Positions 1 to 9,430 of a stretch of DNA of 64,000 nucleotides are shown here, piece by piece. A program made the position numbers and the translations under genes. The stretch is taken from the NCBI GenBank assembly GCA_947493145.1, contig CANLPZ010000001.1:1013501-1077500 (forward strand), given 5' to 3'. A model generated the notes under the pieces. The model was not told the DNA's origin, did no database searches, and worked only from the letters and a program-made list of their open reading frames with translations. How positions within the stretch are numbered: the stretch's first letter is position 1; each line of letters starts with the position of its first letter. The DNA is from an uncultured Paracoccaceae bacterium. GTDB lineage: Bacteria; Pseudomonadota; Alphaproteobacteria; Rhodobacterales; Rhodobacteraceae.

Positions 1-31
1 CAAATATCTGTCTTTATACGGTTCATCTGAT

Positions 32-763
32 TTAAACCTCTTTTTTGCCAGTTACGGCTTTGATGAGAATTGGAAGGATTGCCAAAACACACAGACCAAG
101 GATCGGCAACAAAATGTGTGGCTCAAAAATAATACTAAAGTTCGGGGTTTCACCGCGGGCGAACACTTCGCCCAGTCCAGCACCGACCGACGTATAAACG
201 ATCGAACCTGGTATGATGCCAAGGAAGGTCGAAATCACGAAACGGTGCAATGGAACCTCCAAAAACGCGGGAACCAAGTTCGCCACAAAGAAAGGAACCG
301 CAGGCACCAAACGGATCAGAAACAGCATCGACCATTGGTTTTCGTCGATCCCATCCTTGATCTTTTTTACGGCACCATCAGAGGCCTCCAACTTTGCACC
401 CAGTTTTTCACCAAATCCCATACGGGCGGCCAAAAAGATCAGCGTCGCGCCGATTGTGGCGGCCGTAACGTTAAACAAAAACCCAGGGAAAGTCGCGAAC
501 AAGAAGCCACCAGTTAGGGTCGCGATCGTTGCACCCGGCAAAGAAAACGCAACAATTACAACGTATATCGCGATGAAACCCAATACTGCGAGAAGGTAGT
601 TACTGTCGCGAAATGCCAACAAGGTTTCGCGGTTATCGCGCAACGCTTCGAACGATAAGTAATCTTTCAACGTAAAGGCACCGATTACCGCAACTGTCAA
701 AATTGCGATCAAGGGCAGCTTTGCCAAAATGGGGTTTTGCTTTGCTTCTGTCATATCTGTCAT
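32..763 (-). CDS. VTT-domain (TVP38/TMEM64, DedA-like) inner-membrane protein
   Basis: Predicted polytopic inner-membrane protein of 243 residues. Hydrophobic segments are visible near residues 14-32, 55-75, 80-115, 145-175, 185-205 and 215-240. The glycine-rich central part (FSLPGATIATLTGGFLF) and the RLVPAVPFFVANLVPA stretch are typical of the VTT/SNARE-associated domain. Family members are linked to lipid scrambling or membrane homeostasis; the substrate here is unknown. The open frame extends 105 codons further upstream, but that extension is basic and Trp/Cys-rich and runs into the rpmH promoter, so I start at the Met of MTDMTEAK (a second Met lies 3 codons later). It is divergent from rpmH. 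The product class is fairly sure, the role is not. Confidence 0.82.
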   Translation of the reverse strand: MTDMTEAKQNPILAKLPLIAILTVAVIGAFTLKDYLSFEALRDNRETLLAFRDSNYLLAVLGFIAIYVVIVAFSLPGATIATLTGGFLFATFPGFLFNVTAATIGATLIFLAARMGFGEKLGAKLEASDGAVKKIKDGIDENQWSMLFLIRLVPAVPFFVANLVPAFLEVPLHRFVISTFLGIIPGSIVYTSVGAGLGEVFARGETPNFSIIFEPHILLPILGLCVLAILPILIKAVTGKKEV

Positions 764-956
764 CTTTCTCAGCCCTTTTCGTGGTGGCGTTGTTGACTGC
801 ATACATGCCCTTTCCCATCCACCGCGCCTAGACTGTTCACGGCCGCTTGATCTCTCGTGAGGGTATGTTTCACTTTTACCTTGCTTTTGGGTGAACCTTG
901 AAACATATCCGCTGCAAATTCCGCTCAATTGTTGCAGATTTAACCGCCTAAGCGAA

Positions 957-985
957 TTGACAAGCTGCCCAAGCGGCTCTAATAG
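957..985 (+). promoter_or_regulatory. Sigma-70 type promoter of rpmH-rnpA
   Basis: TTGACA at 957-962 and TAATAG at 980-985 with exactly 17 bases between them, about 70 bases upstream of the rpmH start. It is the only near-consensus housekeeping promoter I saw in the rpmH upstream region, and it fits a strongly expressed rpmH operon. Confidence 0.7.
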
Positions 986-1056
986 CAGGGCTTCGAACAA
1001 CCACGGCCTTCGAATCTCTTTTTGATGATTTGGGCCACAACACCGGAGACAACGCC

Positions 1057-1191
1057 ATGAAGCGTACGTTCCAACCATCTAACTTGGTGCGCAAGCGCCG
1101 CCACGGTTTCCGCTCTCGCATGGCGACTAAAGCTGGCCGTAAAATCCTGAATGCTCGCCGTGCCAAAGGCCGGAAAGTTCTAAGCGCCTAA
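1057..1191 (+). CDS. rpmH: 50S ribosomal protein L34
   Basis: A 44-residue, very basic protein starting [19 protein letters not shown] and ending in [10 protein letters not shown], the full length and near-invariant sequence of bacterial L34. It binds 23S rRNA in the large subunit. Short enough to be missed by ORF callers with a length cutoff. It heads the rpmH-rnpA-yidD-ttcA run, with rnpA beginning 12 bases after its stop codon. Confidence 0.97.
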   Translation: MKRTFQPSNLVRKRRHGFRSRMATKAGRKILNARRAKGRKVLSA

Positions 1192-1203
1192 GCGCTGAGG
1201 TCG

Positions 1204-1611
1204 GTGATGACACCGTCCAAAGGATATAATTCGCGAACCGCCGAGGCCGAAATGCCTGCGGCGGTTTCCGTTTGTCTGCAGGTTTTGCAGCGACGACGCG
1301 ATTTTCTGTTGGCCGCCAAAGCCAAACGCCAAGGAACCAAAGGGTTCATGTTACAGGCGCGCAAACGACGCGACAACGAAACGGCGTCAGGCATTCGTGT
1401 CGGGTTCACCTGTTCAAAGAAAGTTGGAAACGCCGTGGCTCGCAACCGCGCCAAACGACGATTGCGTGAAATCGCACGACTTGTATTGCCATCGAATGGA
1501 CATGATGGCTGGGACTACGTGCTTATCGGCCGTGCGGTTGAAACCGATTCCCGTGAGTTCGAAAAATTAACTGCAGATTTGCAGCGTGCGTTGGAAAAGG
1601 TTCATCAATGA
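1204..1611 (+). CDS. rnpA: Ribonuclease P protein component
   Basis: Protein subunit of RNase P, which removes 5' leaders from pre-tRNA together with the RNA subunit. The core shows the family signature [23 protein letters not shown] (residues about 66-88; quoted here in two pieces: [12 protein letters not shown] and [11 protein letters not shown]) with the RNR motif. Up to 135 residues. The start is uncertain: ATG at 1204 or 1207 gives an N-terminal extension, whereas the Met at 1252 ([10 protein letters not shown]) would give about 119 residues, nearer the usual length. It lies between rpmH and yidD and overlaps the yidD start by 4 bases. Confidence 0.93.
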   Translation: MMTPSKGYNSRTAEAEMPAAVSVCLQVLQRRRDFLLAAKAKRQGTKGFMLQARKRRDNETASGIRVGFTCSKKVGNAVARNRAKRRLREIARLVLPSNGHDGWDYVLIGRAVETDSREFEKLTADLQRALEKVHQ

Positions 1612-1859
1612 CACCGCTGGCCTATATCTTTGCCCTTCCTGTTCGTGCGTACCGGCTGTTATTTTCACCTTGGGTCGGTCACAATTGCCGGTATCAACCA
1701 ACGTGCAGTGCCTATGCATTGGAAGCATTAGAAAAGCACGGCGCGATAAAGGGTGCTTGGCTGACCGCACGTCGGATTGGGCGATGCCATCCTTGGGGCA
1801 AAATGGGGTATGATCCGGTACCCGAGAAAAAGACAAATGATCGGTGCAAAAAATGTTAG
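1608..1859 (+). CDS. yidD: Membrane protein insertion efficiency factor YidD
   Basis: Small (83 aa) membrane-associated protein that assists YidC-dependent insertion of inner-membrane proteins. The family pattern is clear: [27 protein letters not shown] followed by [15 protein letters not shown] (the first is split as [15 protein letters not shown] and [12 protein letters not shown]), including the three conserved Cys. An amphipathic N-terminus ([16 protein letters not shown]) probably anchors it. Start overlaps the rnpA stop by 4 bases and its end overlaps ttcA, which suggests translational coupling. yidC lies 2.6 kb downstream, separated by ttcA and the EAL gene. Confidence 0.95.
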   Translation: MTPLAYIFALPVRAYRLLFSPWVGHNCRYQPTCSAYALEALEKHGAIKGAWLTARRIGRCHPWGKMGYDPVPEKKTNDRCKKC

Positions 1860-2680
1860 ACGATCTTGACGACATCCACCCGTTGTTCCACGGCGCGCCG
1901 TCGACCACTGAATTCAAAAAGCTGCGCAAACGCATTGTACGTCAAACGCGCGAGGCAATTGATGCTTACGGAATGATCGAACGTGATGCGCGTTGGTTGG
2001 TCTGTCTGTCCGGCGGAAAAGACAGCTACACCCTGCTTGCTGTTCTTTATGAACTTAAATGGCGTGGTTTGTTGCCTGTCGATTTGCTGGCATGCAATCT
2101 TGACCAAGGGCAACCAGGTTTTCCAGCAACAGTTTTGCCTGAGTTCTTAGAAAAGATGCAGGTCCCACACAGAATCGAATACCAAGATACATATTCAATC
2201 GTGATGGATAAGGTGCCCGAAGGCCGAACATTTTGCGCCCTTTGTTCACGATTGCGCCGTGGGAACCTTTACCGCATTGCACGCGAAGAAGGATGTTCCG
2301 CCGTCGTTTTGGGGCACCATCGCGATGATATGTTGGAAACTTTTTTCATGAACTTGTTTCACGGTTCGCGTTTGGCGACCATGCCACCAAAACTGTTGAA
2401 TGACGAAGGTGACCTATTTGTATATCGCCCCTTGGCCAATGTGGCTGAGGTCGATTGCGAAAAATTCGCAAAATCAATGGACTACCCCATTATCCCTTGC
2501 GATCTTTGTGGGTCACAGGATGGGTTGCAGCGCCAGCAAGTGAAAGCGATTTTGGACCAATGGGAAACAAACCACCCCGGACGTCGCCAAAAGATGTTTA
2601 AGGCGCTGTCGAATGCACGCCCTTCGCATTTATTGGATTCTTCGATCTTTGATTTTGTTGGGCTCTCTCGAGACACGTAA
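1844..2680 (+). CDS. ttcA: tRNA 2-thiocytidine(32) synthetase TtcA
   Basis: ATP-dependent, Fe-S containing enzyme that thiolates cytidine 32 in tRNA. The PP-loop SGGKDS lies near residue 54, and two CxxC pairs ([10 protein letters not shown] near residue 130 and [11 protein letters not shown] near residue 218) supply the Fe-S ligands expected for TtcA. Length 278 aa is in the normal range. The start is either the Met at 1844 or the one at 1853 ([10 protein letters not shown]); both overlap the end of yidD, so it is probably translated by coupling. Confidence 0.94.
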   Translation: MQKMLDDLDDIHPLFHGAPSTTEFKKLRKRIVRQTREAIDAYGMIERDARWLVCLSGGKDSYTLLAVLYELKWRGLLPVDLLACNLDQGQPGFPATVLPEFLEKMQVPHRIEYQDTYSIVMDKVPEGRTFCALCSRLRRGNLYRIAREEGCSAVVLGHHRDDMLETFFMNLFHGSRLATMPPKLLNDEGDLFVYRPLANVAEVDCEKFAKSMDYPIIPCDLCGSQDGLQRQQVKAILDQWETNHPGRRQKMFKALSNARPSHLLDSSIFDFVGLSRDT

Positions 2681-2781
2681 TCATCGCCAATTAAAGTTTT
2701 ATTGAAAGCCCTTGGTGAAATTAACAAAGTCTTTGGTATGAAATCATAGCCTCCTCCTATGTATCCTTGGGGAGGCAAATA

Positions 2782-4317
2782 ATGCCATTTTCATCGCGAC
2801 AAAAAACACGCGATCGCAACCGAAGTCCGCAGTTTGGAAATGGCGCTGTATGGGCGTTTGTTCCCGCTCTGATGTTAGTGACATATTGGTTCGGTGGAGA
2901 AACCGCATTGCTTATAATCGCCGTCTGCCTACCTGTTCTGGCGTTGCTATTTGGTGCGATCCTCCATCCGCAACGGGTTCGGTCCATTTTTCGAAAACCG
3001 CCAGACACACCAATCGATATGATTGTTGACCACCTTGATATCGGCTTGGAAAAACTGGCGACAACTCATGAAAATTCAGCGGCGTTCGTTGTCGAAATTG
3101 ATCACATTCGCGATGTACAAGATCGACACGGCGCAGACGTGGTCGATGCAATCGTGGCCAAATCTATTGACCGATTGGCAGGCGTCGTTCGAACACAAGA
3201 TACGGTCAAACGGACAGGACAAAACGAAATTGCTATTGCTGTCTCCCCTAAGCGTCGGTTTGATTTGGAATCCGCTATCCAAATGGCGGGCCGGATGCAA
3301 GCCGCGTTTGACGAACCAATGTCAATCAATGCGGGGCAAATGTATGTTTCTGTTTCCATCGGGTTTTGTTTGTCATCTCAAAATCCAAAATCGACAGGGC
3401 GCGATTTATTCGATGCCGCAGGACGCGCATTGACCGAGGCGAGGCGCAATGGGCCATCCGCAATCCGTGCGTTTACATCTGATATGGAAAAACACGTGGC
3501 CGCGCGGACCTCTTTAATCGAAAATGTCGAAATGGCGCTTGAACAGGGTCAAATCCGTGCATGGTTTCAACCACAAATCTCGACCGACACAGGTAAAATT
3601 ACTGGGTTCGAAAGCCTTGCCCGCTGGGTCCATCCGACCAATGGGATAATCCCACCGAATGAATTTTTGGATGCAATCGAAGAAGCCGGATTAATGGGGC
3701 GGCTTGGTGAACTCATGCTGTACAATGCACTTTCCGCGCTAAAATCGTGGGATGAACAAGGGTTCGACATCCCAACCGTCGGGGTTAACTTTTCGGCACA
3801 TGAACTGCGCGACCCAAAACTTGTTAGGAAAATTGAATGGGAACTTGACCGGTTTTCACTTGATGCGTCTCGGCTATCTGTCGAGGTCTTGGAAACGGTT
3901 GTTGCAGCATCCCCTGATGATGTTGTGTCCCGCAATATTGCACAGCTTTCCAACCTTGGATGCCAGATCGACTTGGATGATTTTGGCACGGGGCACGCGT
4001 CGATCACAAATATTCGCAGGCTATCGGTTGATCGTATAAAAATCGATCGATCCTTTGTCATGAAAGTCGACAAAGATCACGATCAACAGCGTATGGTTTC
4101 GGCGATCCTAACAATGAGCGAACAATTGGGATTGGATACGCTCGCCGAAGGTGTCGAAACCATTGGAGAACACGCAATGCTCGCGCAGCTTGGATGCGGG
4201 CATGTTCAGGGTTTTGGCCTTGGTCGACCAATGCCGTTGGAAGAAACCCCTGCTTGGATTCGATCCCATCAAAACAAAACACGCAATTTGCCAACGGTGT
4301 CCAAAAAAGTCGGCTAA
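2782..4317 (+). CDS. Membrane GGDEF-EAL protein, probable c-di-GMP phosphodiesterase
   Basis: Two hydrophobic segments in the first 60 residues, then a GGDEF-like domain (about residues 75-230) and an EAL domain (about 245-495). The GGDEF active site is replaced by TGQNEIAIA, so cyclase activity is not expected. The EAL domain keeps the metal and catalytic pattern: ESLARW, GVNFSAHEL, DLDDFGTGHAS, KIDRSFV, AEGVET and HVQGFGLGRP. It therefore probably hydrolyses c-di-GMP, with the dead GGDEF possibly a GTP-sensing regulator. I start at ATG 2782, preceded at 6 bases by GGGGAGG; a TTG 15 bases upstream lies inside that ribosome binding site. Confidence 0.9.
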   Translation: MPFSSRQKTRDRNRSPQFGNGAVWAFVPALMLVTYWFGGETALLIIAVCLPVLALLFGAILHPQRVRSIFRKPPDTPIDMIVDHLDIGLEKLATTHENSAAFVVEIDHIRDVQDRHGADVVDAIVAKSIDRLAGVVRTQDTVKRTGQNEIAIAVSPKRRFDLESAIQMAGRMQAAFDEPMSINAGQMYVSVSIGFCLSSQNPKSTGRDLFDAAGRALTEARRNGPSAIRAFTSDMEKHVAARTSLIENVEMALEQGQIRAWFQPQISTDTGKITGFESLARWVHPTNGIIPPNEFLDAIEEAGLMGRLGELMLYNALSALKSWDEQGFDIPTVGVNFSAHELRDPKLVRKIEWELDRFSLDASRLSVEVLETVVAASPDDVVSRNIAQLSNLGCQIDLDDFGTGHASITNIRRLSVDRIKIDRSFVMKVDKDHDQQRMVSAILTMSEQLGLDTLAEGVETIGEHAMLAQLGCGHVQGFGLGRPMPLEETPAWIRSHQNKTRNLPTVSKKVG

Positions 4318-4492
4318 TATGCGCACCAATTAAACCTGTTTCCAAACCATCGGATCGTATGAACACAGTTTCGTATAAACCCACAGCCGTTTGGCTTGGA
4401 AATAAGGCAATTCTCGCGAAAATGGCTTGACCTTTATGGCGCTGACCTATTGAACCTGACTATCTAATTTTTCAGGCAGGATGGCGTAGTCC

Positions 4493-6301
4493 ATGGACGA
4501 ACAGAATAGAAATCTTTTGATTGCAACTGGTCTTTCCTTTGTTGTGATTTTGGTGTGGACAATCTTTTTCCCGCCGGAACAACCGGAACCGGACCTTTCT
4601 GCGCCGACAGAAATCGCGACAACATCAAACGGTGACGCGATTGCGACCACCCCATCGTCGGCAACCAACGACGATGCATCCGCGCCGACACAATCCGCCG
4701 AAATATCTGACGCGCCGCGTCTTCCCATTGAAACGACAAGCCTGAGCGGGTCAATTTCGCTTGAAGGCGGGCGTATCGATGATCTGTTTTTGTCCGGATA
4801 TAACGTGAACCTTGGCGATGAGAGCGAAAAAGTTCGCCTGTTGTCCCCTGTTGGCGACGCGAACGCGTATTATGCACTTTATGGTTGGGCACCTGCGTCC
4901 GGCGGAACAGGCGAATTGCCAGGCCCGAATACGCTGTGGTCGGTTAAGTCCGGTGATAAGCTTACCACCGACAACGCGTTGGTATTGGAGTGGGACAATG
5001 GCGCGGGTTTGGTATTCACCCGCGAAGTCACCGTCGACGACAAATTCATGTTTAATGTGACCCAAACTGTCACGAACAATACAGGCGCCGAAATCAAATT
5101 GGCCCCTTACGCGACAATCGCGCGCCATGGCGAACCGGATGTTGTCGGGTTTTTTATCCTGCATGAGGGCGTCGTCCGTATGTCCGACGGAAACCTTCAA
5201 GAGCTTAACTACGACGACATGCCAGATTTGGATATCGACCCAACACGTGGCACAGCGGCCGAAGCCATCAATATCGCCGAAAACGGTTGGGTTGGGTTTA
5301 CGGATAAATATTGGATGACCAACATCATTCCGACCCAAGGGCAGGCTTTCCGTTCAACCGTTTTGTACCAACCTAAGTCCGAAATTTATCAGGCCGAAGC
5401 ATTGCTTCCAACGCAAACGGTTGCTGCTGGTGCAACTGCATCTGTCAGCTCGCAATTGTTTGCTGGCGCCAAAGAATGGGACACAATCCGCACGTATCAA
5501 AACGACGGCGGGATCGATGGGTTCCTCGACAGCATCGATTGGGGCTGGTTTTTCTTCCTGACAAAGCCGATCTTCGCGGTTCTTCATTGGTTAAACAGCA
5601 TCATTGGAAACATGGGTTGGGCGATCATTGCGCTTACGTTGCTGATCAAAGCACTGCTTTTGCCACTTGCCTATAAATCTTATGTCTCCATGGCGAAGAT
5701 GAAAGACCTGCAGCCGCAAATGCAAGCCTTGAAAGAAGAAGCCGGTGAAGACCGTCAGAAAATGCAAAAAGGCATGATGGAGCTTTATAAAAAGCACAAA
5801 GTAAATCCAGCTGCTGGGTGTTTGCCGATCCTGCTGCAAATCCCGATTTTCTTTTCGCTTTACAAAGTTATTTTCGTAACTTTGGAACTGCGTCATGCAC
5901 CGTGGTTAGGATGGATCAAAGATTTATCCGCGCCTGACCCGTCCTCAATATTGAACCTATTTGGCTTGCTTCCATGGGGTACGCCAGAAGTCGGATCAAT
6001 TTTCGCAATCGTTTCCTTGGGTGTTCTGCCGATCCTTTTGGGAATTTCGATGTGGCTTCAACAGAAATTGAATCCCGCCCCAACAGACCCAACGCAACAA
6101 ATGATCTTTGCGTGGATGCCATGGGTGTTCATGTTCATGCTCGGCAGTTTTGCCAGCGGTTTGGTTCTGTACTGGATCGCGAACAACACAATTACCTTTA
6201 TCCAGCAATATCTGATCATGCGAAGCCAAGGCATGAAACCAGATGTATTTGGCAACATTCGAGAATCGTTCCAACGAAAACCGAAAGAAGACGCCAAATA
6301 A
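4493..6301 (+). CDS. yidC: Membrane protein insertase YidC
   Basis: 602-residue YidC/Oxa1 insertase, which inserts and folds inner-membrane proteins alone or with SecYEG. N-terminal anchor at residues about 8-25 (MDEQNRNLLIATGLSF onward), an Ala/Thr/Pro-rich linker, the large periplasmic P1 domain to about residue 340, then the conserved five-helix membrane core with the cytoplasmic hairpin (MAKMKDLQPQMQALKEEAGE) and the motif NPAAGCLPILLQIPIFFSLY. Length and layout match Gram-negative YidC. It follows the usual rpmH-rnpA-yidD order, here with ttcA and an EAL gene between, and is followed by engB. Confidence 0.97.
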   Translation: MDEQNRNLLIATGLSFVVILVWTIFFPPEQPEPDLSAPTEIATTSNGDAIATTPSSATNDDASAPTQSAEISDAPRLPIETTSLSGSISLEGGRIDDLFLSGYNVNLGDESEKVRLLSPVGDANAYYALYGWAPASGGTGELPGPNTLWSVKSGDKLTTDNALVLEWDNGAGLVFTREVTVDDKFMFNVTQTVTNNTGAEIKLAPYATIARHGEPDVVGFFILHEGVVRMSDGNLQELNYDDMPDLDIDPTRGTAAEAINIAENGWVGFTDKYWMTNIIPTQGQAFRSTVLYQPKSEIYQAEALLPTQTVAAGATASVSSQLFAGAKEWDTIRTYQNDGGIDGFLDSIDWGWFFFLTKPIFAVLHWLNSIIGNMGWAIIALTLLIKALLLPLAYKSYVSMAKMKDLQPQMQALKEEAGEDRQKMQKGMMELYKKHKVNPAAGCLPILLQIPIFFSLYKVIFVTLELRHAPWLGWIKDLSAPDPSSILNLFGLLPWGTPEVGSIFAIVSLGVLPILLGISMWLQQKLNPAPTDPTQQMIFAWMPWVFMFMLGSFASGLVLYWIANNTITFIQQYLIMRSQGMKPDVFGNIRESFQRKPKEDAK

Positions 6302-6365
6302 CACATTGATTTGGGGCAGCGCGACACCATCGGCTGCCCCAACCATTTCCGCCAAGGAAACCGAT

Positions 6366-7016
6366 ATGGAATTAACCTTTACGCTTGCCGAAGACCCCGA
6401 TGCAGTCACCGCTGAACACGGTCGCAAATTGTTTGCGGGCGAGACTGATTTTCTGAAAGGCGTCGTCGCAATGGACGGACTGCCAGAACCAGACCGTTTG
6501 GAAGTTTGCTTCGCTGGCCGTTCGAATGTTGGCAAATCCACATTGATCAATGCCCTGACAGGGCGCAAAGGTTTGGCGCGCGCCTCAAACACACCGGGCC
6601 GGACACAAGAAATCAACTTTTTCACCGTCGCAGATCAACACTATCTCGTTGATTTACCTGGATACGGCTACGCCAACGCGCCGCTTAAAGTGGTTGAAAA
6701 ATGGCAACGGCTTTTAAAGAACTACTTGAGCGGACGTCAAACTTTGCGCCGCGCATTTGTGCTGATCGACGCACGTCACGGCGTTAAAAAAGTAGACGAC
6801 GAAATCATGACCTTGTTGGATAAATCCGCAGTGACGTTTCAGGTTGTCATGACGAAAATCGACAAGGTGAAACAAGCTGATTTACAAAAATCATTGGATT
6901 TAACACGCAAAGCGTTGGCCAAACACCCCGCAGCATATCCTGAAATTGTTATGACAAGTTCGGAAAAAGGCATTGGCATCCCAACGCTTCGCAGCATCAT
7001 TTACGGGCTTGTATAA
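6366..7016 (+). CDS. engB: Ribosome biogenesis GTP-binding protein YsxC/EngB
   Basis: GTPase of the TRAFAC class needed for late large-subunit assembly. The G motifs are all visible: G1 GRSNVGKST (near residue 56), G2 region NTPGRTQ, G3 DLPGYGYA, G4 TKIDK and G5 SSEKGIG. The 216-residue length is normal. The open frame extends 41 codons upstream into yidC in another frame; I start at MELTFTLAED, which has AAGGAA just upstream. It is 64 bases after yidC and 66 before argB. Confidence 0.95.
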   Translation: MELTFTLAEDPDAVTAEHGRKLFAGETDFLKGVVAMDGLPEPDRLEVCFAGRSNVGKSTLINALTGRKGLARASNTPGRTQEINFFTVADQHYLVDLPGYGYANAPLKVVEKWQRLLKNYLSGRQTLRRAFVLIDARHGVKKVDDEIMTLLDKSAVTFQVVMTKIDKVKQADLQKSLDLTRKALAKHPAAYPEIVMTSSEKGIGIPTLRSIIYGLV

Positions 7017-7082
7017 TCCTGCCCCTTGGCATCTGCCCCCTGTCAGGCTAGCAAGGTCAGCAATTCACAAACTGTTAGTCAT

Positions 7083-7946
7083 ATGAAAAAGCAAACTGCC
7101 ATGAACAGCGATTGGATCGCCACAGCCGCCACACTTTCGGCGGCGCTTCCTTATCTTCAACGTTACGATGACGCGATAGTCGTCATCAAATTCGGTGGCC
7201 ACGCGATGACCAGCGCCGAAGGTATGGACAGTTTCGCCCGCGATATCGTGTTATTGCAACAGGTCGGCGTGAACCCCGTTATCGTTCATGGTGGCGGCCC
7301 GATGATCAACGAAATGTTGGACAAGCTGGATATCAAATCTGAATTCGTAAACGGCAAACGCGTGACAGATGAAGCCACGGTTAATGTTGTTGAAATGGTA
7401 TTGTCTGGATCTGTGAACAAACGGCTGGTTCAGGCAATCAATGACCAAGGCGGAACCGCCGTTGGTTTGTCCGGTAAAGATGCAAACCTGATTGTTTGTG
7501 ATCAAACCAATCCCGATCTTGGATTTGTTGGTACGCCAACAGAGGTGAATACAAACGTTCTGAAAACCCTTTTTGATGCAAACACCATTCCCGTCATTGC
7601 GCCACTGGGCACAGGTCGAAACGGCGAGACTTACAACATAAACGGCGATACAGCAGCCGGCGCGGTTGCCGCCGCGTTGAATGCCGACCGCCTATTGTTG
7701 TTAACTGATGTCGCAGGGGTAAAGGACGCCACAGGCGAAGTGGTAACCGACCTGCGTGCAGCACAAATCCGCGAACTCACAACCGAAGGCGTGATCGCAG
7801 GTGGAATGATCCCGAAAACCGAAACCGCATTGGATGCGATCGAAGGCGGCGTTCGCGCGGTCGTTATCCTTGATGGTCGCGCGCCCAACGCGTGTTTGTT
7901 GGAACTGTTCACCGATCATGGTGCGGGTTCCATCATTCGCGCTTAA
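7083..7946 (+). CDS. argB: Acetylglutamate kinase
   Basis: Second enzyme of arginine biosynthesis: phosphorylates N-acetyl-L-glutamate with ATP in the cytoplasm. The amino-acid kinase fold is shown by VIKFGGHAM, the VHGGGPMI loop, the substrate region NGKRVTDE, and the C-terminal [14 protein letters not shown]. Length from [10 protein letters not shown] is 287 residues, as in other Rhodobacterales. Alternatives are the Met at 7101 and a longer frame beginning at 7026, which has no conserved sequence. Presence of the conserved C-terminal block is consistent with an arginine-inhibited type, but that is inference. Confidence 0.95.
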   Translation: MKKQTAMNSDWIATAATLSAALPYLQRYDDAIVVIKFGGHAMTSAEGMDSFARDIVLLQQVGVNPVIVHGGGPMINEMLDKLDIKSEFVNGKRVTDEATVNVVEMVLSGSVNKRLVQAINDQGGTAVGLSGKDANLIVCDQTNPDLGFVGTPTEVNTNVLKTLFDANTIPVIAPLGTGRNGETYNINGDTAAGAVAAALNADRLLLLTDVAGVKDATGEVVTDLRAAQIRELTTEGVIAGGMIPKTETALDAIEGGVRAVVILDGRAPNACLLELFTDHGAGSIIRA

Positions 7947-8003
7947 CGGTGACGTGAAGCCCGTGATCTTGCTCTGCTGTTGTCAGGGCGGCATAGTGGT
8001 GCC

Positions 8004-8795
8004 ATGGAAAACGAAGCCGTCATTCGTCTTGGGGTCTTTTTAGGCCTATTTACCCTGCTTGCGATCATCGAACAGGTTATACCGCGGCGTACCCGCCGTC
8101 ATTCACAACCGCGAAGATGGTTGACCAACTGGATCTTTACGTTTGCCAACACGGTGGCGCTTCGGTTGTTGGCAATTGCTTTACCGCTGCTCGCGGTTGG
8201 CGCAGCTTTGGATGCAGGCGCCAAGGGTTGGGGGCTTTTTAATTCCATTGCGCTTCCGAGCTGGATCGAGGCCATAATCGTGATTCTGATCTTTGATTTT
8301 GCGATCTGGGCGCAACATTTGATCACACATAAGGTCCCGATATTGTGGCGACTGCACCAAGTGCATCACGCTGACCCAGACATCGATGTAACAACAGCTA
8401 TTCGGTTTCATCCGATTGAAATCGCTTTATCCATGCTATTAAAAATCGGATTGGTTTATGTGATCGGCCCATCAGCTGTCGCAATTATTTTGTTTGAAAT
8501 CATCCTCAACGGAACGGCAATGTTCAACCACGCCAATATCAAATTGCCACTGCGGTTGGATGCACTTGTGCGCCGCGTTTTAGTAACGCCAGATATGCAT
8601 CGTGTTCACCATTCGATCCATCGCCATGAACACGACAGCAACTATGGGTTTTCACTGTCTATCTGGGACCAGATGTTCGGAACCTATATCGCGCAACCTG
8701 CCGCGGGTCATGACGACATGGATATCGGATTAGAATGGCAGGATGACCGCCCAACACGCATCGGGTTTTCCATGTTACTGCCGTTTCGCAAATGA
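8004..8795 (+). CDS. Sterol desaturase / fatty acid hydroxylase family membrane protein
   Basis: Integral membrane di-iron oxygenase family, 263 residues with four or five hydrophobic stretches. The histidine clusters that bind the two irons are present: HLITHKVPILWRLHQVHH (HxxxH and HxxHH), FNHANIK and MHRVHHSIHRHEHDSNYG. The substrate is not predictable; relatives act on sterols, carotenoids, sphingoid bases or alkyl lipids. A TTG 24 bases upstream is in frame, but ATG 8004 gives the natural N-terminus. The stop overlaps the start of the next gene by 4 bases, so the two are probably co-translated. Confidence 0.87.
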   Translation: MENEAVIRLGVFLGLFTLLAIIEQVIPRRTRRHSQPRRWLTNWIFTFANTVALRLLAIALPLLAVGAALDAGAKGWGLFNSIALPSWIEAIIVILIFDFAIWAQHLITHKVPILWRLHQVHHADPDIDVTTAIRFHPIEIALSMLLKIGLVYVIGPSAVAIILFEIILNGTAMFNHANIKLPLRLDALVRRVLVTPDMHRVHHSIHRHEHDSNYGFSLSIWDQMFGTYIAQPAAGHDDMDIGLEWQDDRPTRIGFSMLLPFRK

Positions 8796-9430
8796 TCGAC
8801 TGGGTGGCCTTAGACAACAGGTTACGGCCTCACGGTTTGATGGTCATGGGCACATTACACAACGACGGAAACACGCTCGCGCTGGTTGGGGCCGATCGCC
8901 ATTGGTGGGATATATTTCAAAAATCCGTCGAGTTCCAAAGCGGGCAAACGGACCCTATTGATACATGGTCCAAGCGCACGATCAACAAATTGGCGGAACG
9001 ACACGGCGCCGAAACGCTATACCCATCTGACGGCCCTCCTTATCTACCGTTCATCGAGTGGAGCTTAGCAACAAAGCGATTTTCGACGTCGCCTGTCGGA
9101 ATGTTGGTGCATGATGTGACCGGCATGATGGTTTCAATCAGAGGGGCGCTGGTATGGGACAAGATTATTTCTGTTCCTACTGCGAACAGCCTAAACCCAT
9201 GCATTGAGTGTGCACAGCCCTGTGTTTCGCAATGCCCTGTGGGGGCTTTGGGGGCTGATAAAAACTACGACGTCGGCGCGTGCCATCATTATTTAGATAC
9301 TGCTGCCGGTAAAACGTGTTTGACACAAGGCTGCGCTGTGCGTCGCGCCTGCCCTGTGTCTCAATCCTTTGGTCGTCCATTTGAACAATCGGCCTTTCAT
9401 ATGAAAGCGTTTCATCCAAATGGCGCTTAA
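8792..9430 (+). CDS. Small 4Fe-4S ferredoxin-like protein
   Basis: A 212-residue soluble protein. The C-terminal half carries a ferredoxin-like cysteine set, CIECAQPCVSQCPVGAL (residues about 130-147), then single Cys near residues 160, 170 and 175 and CAVRRACPV. The N-terminal half (HGLMVMGTLHNDGNT, ADRHWWDIF) resembles proteins annotated as ferredoxins in Rhodobacterales without known function. It starts inside the stop codon of the desaturase-like gene and its last 11 bases overlap the phosphatase gene, so an electron-donor role for the di-iron enzyme is possible. That link is inferred from position only. Confidence 0.78.
   Translation: MIDWVALDNRLRPHGLMVMGTLHNDGNTLALVGADRHWWDIFQKSVEFQSGQTDPIDTWSKRTINKLAERHGAETLYPSDGPPYLPFIEWSLATKRFSTSPVGMLVHDVTGMMVSIRGALVWDKIISVPTANSLNPCIECAQPCVSQCPVGALGADKNYDVGACHHYLDTAAGKTCLTQGCAVRRACPVSQSFGRPFEQSAFHMKAFHPNGA

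Noticed and set aside
116..599. Plus-strand frames of 128-133 codons opposite the VTT protein
   Set aside because: They are antisense to a well-recognised membrane protein, lack ribosome binding sites and have no protein-like composition.
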